From: SYIM01 sp044359405
GTDB taxonomy: Bacteria > Pseudomonadota > Gammaproteobacteria > Burkholderiales > Burkholderiaceae_E
Direction: 5' to 3'
Length of the DNA stretch: 9,981 nucleotides
Assembly (NCBI GenBank): GCA_044359405.1
Contig: JBIKMC010000114.1
Location: 1 to 9,981 of the forward strand
In this document: piece after piece, positions 6,052 to 9,981 of the stretch
Position numbering within the stretch: position 1 is the stretch's first letter
How the letters are laid out: every line of letters starts with the position of its first letter
Notes under the pieces: generated by a model
Seen by the model: only the letters and a program-made list of their open reading frames with translations
The model's database searches: none
Told to the model about the DNA's origin: nothing
Made by a program: the position numbers and the translations under genes

Positions 6052-6082
6052 CTAAAAATAGAGCCGTTTGCGAAAGGCTCTA
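6052..6082 (-). terminator. rho-independent terminator-like hairpin facing left
   Basis: TAGAGCC (6059-6065) and GGCTCTA (6076-6082) form a perfect 7-bp stem around a 10-base loop. Read leftward, the hairpin is followed by TTTTTAG, the classical T-tract; read rightward there is none. It would therefore stop transcription coming from the right, yet no leftward gene is recognised there. It could be a relic of rearranged DNA or a barrier to antisense transcription from the giant gene. Confidence 0.5.
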
Positions 6083-6176
6083 ACGCAGTACCGGAATGCG
6101 ACTGGCGGACGCGGTTGCCGTTCTTGAGGGTGGCTCGGGACGCGGCGTGTTGCATCTTGGTAATGAGGAGAGTTTA

Positions 6177-6197
6177 GTGAAGGTGGGAGACGACTGA
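6177..6197 (+). other. possible 6-codon leader frame before the giant gene
   Basis: GAGGAG (6165-6170) lies 6 bases before a GTG at 6177, an ideal initiation layout. The frame encodes V-K-V-G-D-D and stops at 6195-6197, one base before the TTG used by the giant gene. It could couple translation to the TTG start, or reveal a frameshift in which the giant protein really begins at this GTG. Confidence 0.3.
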
Positions 6198-6198
6198 G

Positions 6199-9100
6199 TT
6201 GAGCTCGGTCAAACGATTCAAGCGATGGTCGGCGCGAGGCCGTCGGCTTGCCTGGGCCCGCAGTCGGGCGCAGGTGGAGCGCCTGGAGGATCGGGTGCTG
6301 CTGTCGGCCGAGCCGATGGTGCAGCAGTCGCGGCTCGAGGAGCAAGAACCGCTTGCCGCGACCAATGTGACGCTCGAGGTGGGCGCCCGGCAGTCGGAAC
6401 GGCCGTCGATTGACGATCTATCGCGCGGCGCGCTTCGCATCGACCTCACCAAGGGTGTTTCCCAGAGCAGTCAGCTTGCCAGTGGCGGGGGGCGGCTGCT
6501 CGAGCTTAACAATGCCCCGACCAACCTGATCATTGATCTGGGCGCGGGCGACGATCAGGTGCAGCTGACACAGCAGGCCGATGGTCGGCTCAAGCTGGCG
6601 GGCAGCGCCGAGTTGTATGAGCTTTTGTTCGCAAAGCCCACGGGCGCGTTAGGCATCCGGGGCCTGGACGGCGTTGACAAAGTCGTCCTCGACAGCCTGG
6701 TGCTCGAAACCGCGTCCCTACTGGTGGAGAGCGAATCGATTTCGCTGGCGGGCGGCAAGGCGCTCAACGTGGGCGGCAATGTGCTGCTGCGCGCCGAACA
6801 CACATTCGATGCCGACGAACTCGACGACGAATCGGTCTCACTGGGTGCATCCGTCCTCATCGACGGTTCAATCAAATCGGGCGGCGCGGTGGTGTTGCAG
6901 TCATCGGTGGCTGCAAACGTTGCGCTCGAATCCACGGGTGTTCTGGCCAACCTCGCGATCGATGCTACGACGTCGGCGGTGGCCCGCATCGGGAGCGGCT
7001 CGGTCATTACGGCGGGCTCTCTCGAAGTCATAGCGCTCACCGACAACCGCTTGTCGGCGCAGGCCGAGGGCGGTTTTGGTCTCATCGATGTGCGCTCGAT
7101 GCAAACCACGTCGGCGGTGATTGCCGGCGGGGCGCGGCTGATCATCGATGCCCAGGACGATGGCGACGGGATCGACGTGCTGGTCGAGGCGGTCGACAGC
7201 AGCCGTTATGCCGCGGCGCTTGACACGGCGGGCAGCCTGACCTCGGCCTTCACGGGCGGGTTTGATCTGGGCATCAGCCGGATCGAAATCGTTCGAAACA
7301 CCCAGGCAGTGCTGGGCGACGGAACTCGGGAAGTCTCGGTTGCCGCGCCCAAAGACGGCCAGGCTCCGGCGATCCAGGTCTCGGCGGCCTCGGTGGATGC
7401 CCCGCCTGATGAATCCGAGGAGGAGCCCGAATCGGGAGTCGACGGTTCGGTCGAATCCAATCTGGTCGGTGTTCAGACGGTCGATGTGGTCGACAACGTG
7501 CTCGCCATGGTGGCTGGTGGAGACATCGATGCCTCGGCACTGGGCATTTACGCCCTCAGCGGCAGCACCGTCAGCTCGCGTGGCAAGGTGGCCAAGATCA
7601 ACAGCGAGGGCAGCACTGAAGCGCGGCTGTCCGACGTTAGGGTCAGCGCACCCGGAGCGGTGGCGCTGGTGGCGCGCGACGAATCGGTCTATTCATCCGA
7701 GAGCGCGGGGTTCTCGGCCGAGTTGCCCCTGGTTAAAAGCATTCAAATCGCCATCGCAGCGGCCAGTGCGACGGTCGATCGGGTGGTACGCGCGGAGGTG
7801 TCCAACGCCGAGGTAGACGCCGGAGAGTTTGCTGTCATTGCCTCCAATGAAGGCAGTTTGAGCGCGCTCACCGAGTCGATGGCGGTGACCGGTGACGAAG
7901 AAGAGGCCGCCGCGGGCGCGTCGCTCTCGCTAGGCGGAACCGTTGCATGGACGCAGCTCACCGGTGCGGTGGAGGCCTTGGTTGAAGACAGTTCGGTCAC
8001 GGCCGGCGACGAAGGCAATATCGTTGTCGATGCGCTCAACGCGAGCGAACTGCAAACCACAACGTCGGCAGGCAGTACGGTTACCAATTCGGCCGGCGCG
8101 GCTGGCGGCATCACGCTTGCCTTCAACGCAGCGGGTTGGGACATGGGCAACATTGCGCTCGCCGGGCTCAACGCCCTGCTTGGCACTGAATTGCTCACCG
8201 ACGAGATTCCGCTTCGCACCTACGCGATCGTCAGCGGCAGCGATCTCGAGGCCGCTGGCGACATCACGGTGAGCGCGGTCGATTCCATCGCGCTCACCGC
8301 TGAAGTCAGTAACGAATCGGAAACGGATGCGGGCGCATCCACCGGCTCGGCGGCCGGTGCTTCCGGCATTCTGGCGAGCAACCGCGTGCGCTCGGAAACC
8401 CGCGCGCTCATCCGCGGACACGATGACGATGACGCTCCGCTCGTCAGCATCGTGGCCGGCGGATCCATCACGGTCGCTGCCGAAGACGAATCAGCGATCG
8501 AGGCCGACGTCACCATGACCGCGTCGGCGTCCTCTGCGGGCGCCGCAGTCGCCGTGGGCGGCATCATCGTGCGCAACGACATGCGGGCGGGTGTGCTCGG
8601 CTCGGTCACCGATACAGCGGCCGAAGCGGGTGGCGATTTTTCGGTCACCGGCACGTCGGACGCATCGATCACTGCATCGCTCAGCGGTGAAGTGAGCGCA
8701 AGCAGTGAGTCGGAGTTTGAGGAGAGTGGCAATGCCGCGGAAGCCGACGCCGGGGTCGATGCTGGCGGTGCGAGCCCCTCGGGATCGCTGTCGGTCAATG
8801 CGCTGATCGCTACCAACCTTGTGTTGAACACGACCGAGGCCGAGGTGCTCGACAGTGAGCTCACGGTGTCGGGCAGCCTCGGTGTCGAGGCTGAAAACGT
8901 CTCCACGATCGAGGCCAGCAACAGCGCCACCACCGAGAGCACGGGCGGCGTCGCAGCCGGGGTCACGCTCGCATTCAACACCATCGGTTGGGAGGCCCAA
9001 AACATTCTTTTCGCCGCCGTCGACGCGCTGCTGGGCAGCAGCATCGGCGATGAGGATCCAGCCGAGGTACGTGCCGAAATCGCGCGTACCTCCCTTGAGG

Positions 9101-9981
9101 TGGGCGAAGACCTCTCGGTGAGCGCCGTGTCCGAACCGCAGATCACTGCCGACGTCGAGAACTCGGTGGCGTCCGAAGGAGGTGCCTCGGCGAGTTTCGT
9201 GTTGGCAAGCAACATGCTCAGTTCGCGCGCCTCCGCGTTGCTCACCGACTTGCCAGGACTCGATCCGCACACCGCTGGCAGCCTCAAGGTGGAGGCGAGC
9301 GATACCGCTGGCGTGGCCTCGCGCATCAGCTTGTCGGCCGATGCTGCGGGCGGCGCGTCACTCGGCGGCATGGCCGCACGCAACGATCTGCGCAGCGCGG
9401 TCGATACGCTGGTGGAGTCGGCCAATCTGGAGATCGACGGCGATGTGGCCATCACCGGCGAGGGGTCGGGCACCGTCACTGCGCTGATCACCGACCAGCC
9501 GCTCGAGGCGTTGCCGGAAGACGAAGAGGACGCCGACGGTGACACTGCCGACGGAAACGCTTCGGGCGAGGACACCACCGATACCGGCGCAGACGAGCCG
9601 CCCGCCGACGAACCCGCAGGTGGTGGTACCACGGGCGTCGAAGACAAGGAAGAGGCGAGCTTCGCCTTCAACGGCATCATCGCCACCAATGTGCTGTTGG
9701 GCGAGGTGAATGTCTCGGTGCTCGACTCCTCGGTCACGGCGGCGGGTGATCTGGAGGTGTCGGGTACCAATGCCTCGTCGATCGAGGCCGAGAACGCCGC
9801 GGCGGCCGAAGCAGGCGGCACGGCCATCGGTGTCACGCTCGCCTTCAACACCATCGGTTGGGAGGCGCAGAACGTCCTGTTCGCCACCATCGATGCGCTG
9901 CTCGGGACCGACATCGGCGATGAGCAACCAGCGGGGGTGAGCACCCTCATCAACGGCTCCGACCTGTCCGCAGACGGCACC
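6199..9981 (+). CDS. giant LEPR-XLL-type repetitive surface/secreted protein, N-terminal 1,261 residues
   Basis: The frame is open from the stop at 6178-6180 to the window end with no interruption. The TTG at 6199 is the first plausible start, with AGGTGGGAG 9 bases upstream. Residues 1-28 are strongly basic. Residues 29-39 read L-E-D-R-V-L-L-S-A-E-P, a variant of the LEPR-XLL motif found at the N-terminus of very large bacterial surface proteins. A single I-D-L-G-A-G-D-D-x-V-x-L segment near 112-123 resembles one RTX-type turn. Residues 130-570 are beta-strand-rich with a G-x-hydrophobic rhythm, as in filamentous or beta-helical adhesins, and include an acidic break near 400-414. From about 575 come degenerate repeats, with a long acidic linker at about 1107-1150. 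Cysteine appears to be absent and Ala, Ser, Glu and Asp dominate. No classical Sec signal is seen; type I secretion is possible, but the C-terminus is outside the window. The adhesin or matrix role is inferred. Confidence 0.88.
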   Translation, partial: MSSVKRFKRWSARGRRLAWARSRAQVERLEDRVLLSAEPMVQQSRLEEQEPLAATNVTLEVGARQSERPSIDDLSRGALRIDLTKGVSQSSQLASGGGRLLELNNAPTNLIIDLGAGDDQVQLTQQADGRLKLAGSAELYELLFAKPTGALGIRGLDGVDKVVLDSLVLETASLLVESESISLAGGKALNVGGNVLLRAEHTFDADELDDESVSLGASVLIDGSIKSGGAVVLQSSVAANVALESTGVLANLAIDATTSAVARIGSGSVITAGSLEVIALTDNRLSAQAEGGFGLIDVRSMQTTSAVIAGGARLIIDAQDDGDGIDVLVEAVDSSRYAAALDTAGSLTSAFTGGFDLGISRIEIVRNTQAVLGDGTREVSVAAPKDGQAPAIQVSAASVDAPPDESEEEPESGVDGSVESNLVGVQTVDVVDNVLAMVAGGDIDASALGIYALSGSTVSSRGKVAKINSEGSTEARLSDVRVSAPGAVALVARDESVYSSESAGFSAELPLVKSIQIAIAAASATVDRVVRAEVSNAEVDAGEFAVIASNEGSLSALTESMAVTGDEEEAAAGASLSLGGTVAWTQLTGAVEALVEDSSVTAGDEGNIVVDALNASELQTTTSAGSTVTNSAGAAGGITLAFNAAGWDMGNIALAGLNALLGTELLTDEIPLRTYAIVSGSDLEAAGDITVSAVDSIALTAEVSNESETDAGASTGSAAGASGILASNRVRSETRALIRGHDDDDAPLVSIVAGGSITVAAEDESAIEADVTMTASASSAGAAVAVGGIIVRNDMRAGVLGSVTDTAAEAGGDFSVTGTSDASITASLSGEVSASSESEFEESGNAAEADAGVDAGGASPSGSLSVNALIATNLVLNTTEAEVLDSELTVSGSLGVEAENVSTIEASNSATTESTGGVAAGVTLAFNTIGWEAQNILFAAVDALLGSSIGDEDPAEVRAEIARTSLEVGEDLSVSAVSEPQITADVENSVASEGGASASFVLASNMLSSRASALLTDLPGLDPHTAGSLKVEASDTAGVASRISLSADAAGGASLGGMAARNDLRSAVDTLVESANLEIDGDVAITGEGSGTVTALITDQPLEALPEDEEDADGDTADGNASGEDTTDTGADEPPADEPAGGGTTGVEDKEEASFAFNGIIATNVLLGEVNVSVLDSSVTAAGDLEVSGTNASSIEAENAAAAEAGGTAIGVTLAFNTIGWEAQNVLFATIDALLGTDIGDEQPAGVSTLINGSDLSADGT
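8107..9981 (+). repeat. large protein-coding tandem repeat, units of 284 and 290 codons plus a partial third
   Basis: Unit 1 spans 8107-8958, unit 2 9, from 8959 to 9828, and unit 3 starts at 9829 and is cut by the window end. Each begins with G-x-T-L-A-F-N-x-x-G-W and, 15 residues further, A-L-L-G. Units 2 and 3 agree at 29 of their first 35 residues, and at DNA level they share an exact stretch at 8974-8996 and 9844-9866. Each full unit holds four degenerate sub-repeats anchored on an Asn (residues 643, 728, 793, 873 and 927, 1005, 1062, 1164). An earlier degenerate fourth-type sub-repeat is at about residues 575-636. Confidence 0.85.

Larger units (their letters stand above)
6023..6198. 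other. gene-poor junction between the ars cluster and the giant-protein gene
   Basis: The first about 40 bases are clearly more AT-rich than either side. The segment holds the leftward hairpin-plus-T-tract at 6052-6082 and the leader region of the giant gene. No plausible protein is encoded here apart from the 6-codon frame at 6177. I could not identify an insertion sequence end, tRNA or attachment site. Confidence 0.6.

Noticed and set aside
6052..6345. Minus-strand 97-residue frame before the giant gene
   Set aside because: It overlaps the giant gene's N-terminal coding region, its last codons lie in a terminator-like hairpin, and its product is Arg/Pro-rich with no family features.
8220..9980. 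Long open frame on the minus strand opposite the giant gene
   Set aside because: It mirrors the giant gene's codon use (frequent TCG, GTC, GAG, GCC), which avoids stops on the opposite strand. Its product is a Ser/Ala/Thr/Pro low-complexity string with no family features, and the + strand frame has a motif, repeats and a start site.

Overview
The window looks like GC-rich proteobacterial chromosomal DNA. A beta- or gammaproteobacterium is my inference from the ars gene families and the codon use; nothing in the window fixes the species. It has three blocks: a short left flank, a compact arsenic-resistance cluster, and the 5' part of a giant repetitive surface-type protein.

Left flank (1-893). 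The 3' end of a (p)ppGpp-hydrolase-like HD-domain gene (RelA/SpoT-HD, MESH1 type) is followed directly by a small basic protein of the kind found in phage or mobile regions. After it come about 180 bp in which I recognise no gene.

Arsenic cluster (894-6022). Five genes are read leftward in the order arsR, arsI/cadI-like, ars-associated GAPDH, arsJ, arsC (thioredoxin/LMW-phosphatase type). Reading rightward from the shared 47-bp arsR intergenic region is acr3, and overlapping its stop codon by 4 bp is the first third of a second, glutaredoxin-type arsC that breaks off into unrelated sequence. The set supports two routes against arsenate: reduction by ArsC with arsenite export by Acr3, and trapping by GAPDH as 1-arseno-3-phosphoglycerate with export by ArsJ. 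The ArsI/CadI-like enzyme may add organoarsenical cleavage or metal binding. Perfect inverted repeats built from ACTTGAA...TTCAAGT lie both in the arsR-acr3 divergent promoter and upstream of GAPDH, suggesting one regulator, most simply ArsR, at two places in the cluster.

Giant protein (6199 to the end and beyond). An uninterrupted + strand frame of 1,261 codons starts at a TTG and runs off the window. Its N-terminus carries a basic stretch and an LEDRVLLSAEP motif (LEPR-XLL type), followed by parallel-beta-helix-like repeats. From about residue 575 it becomes a hierarchical repeat: large units of 284 and 290 residues, each made of four degenerate sub-repeats. The junction between the ars cluster and this gene coincides with the truncated second arsC, so a rearrangement boundary near 5957 is likely. 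No insertion sequence, tRNA, rRNA or CRISPR array is visible.
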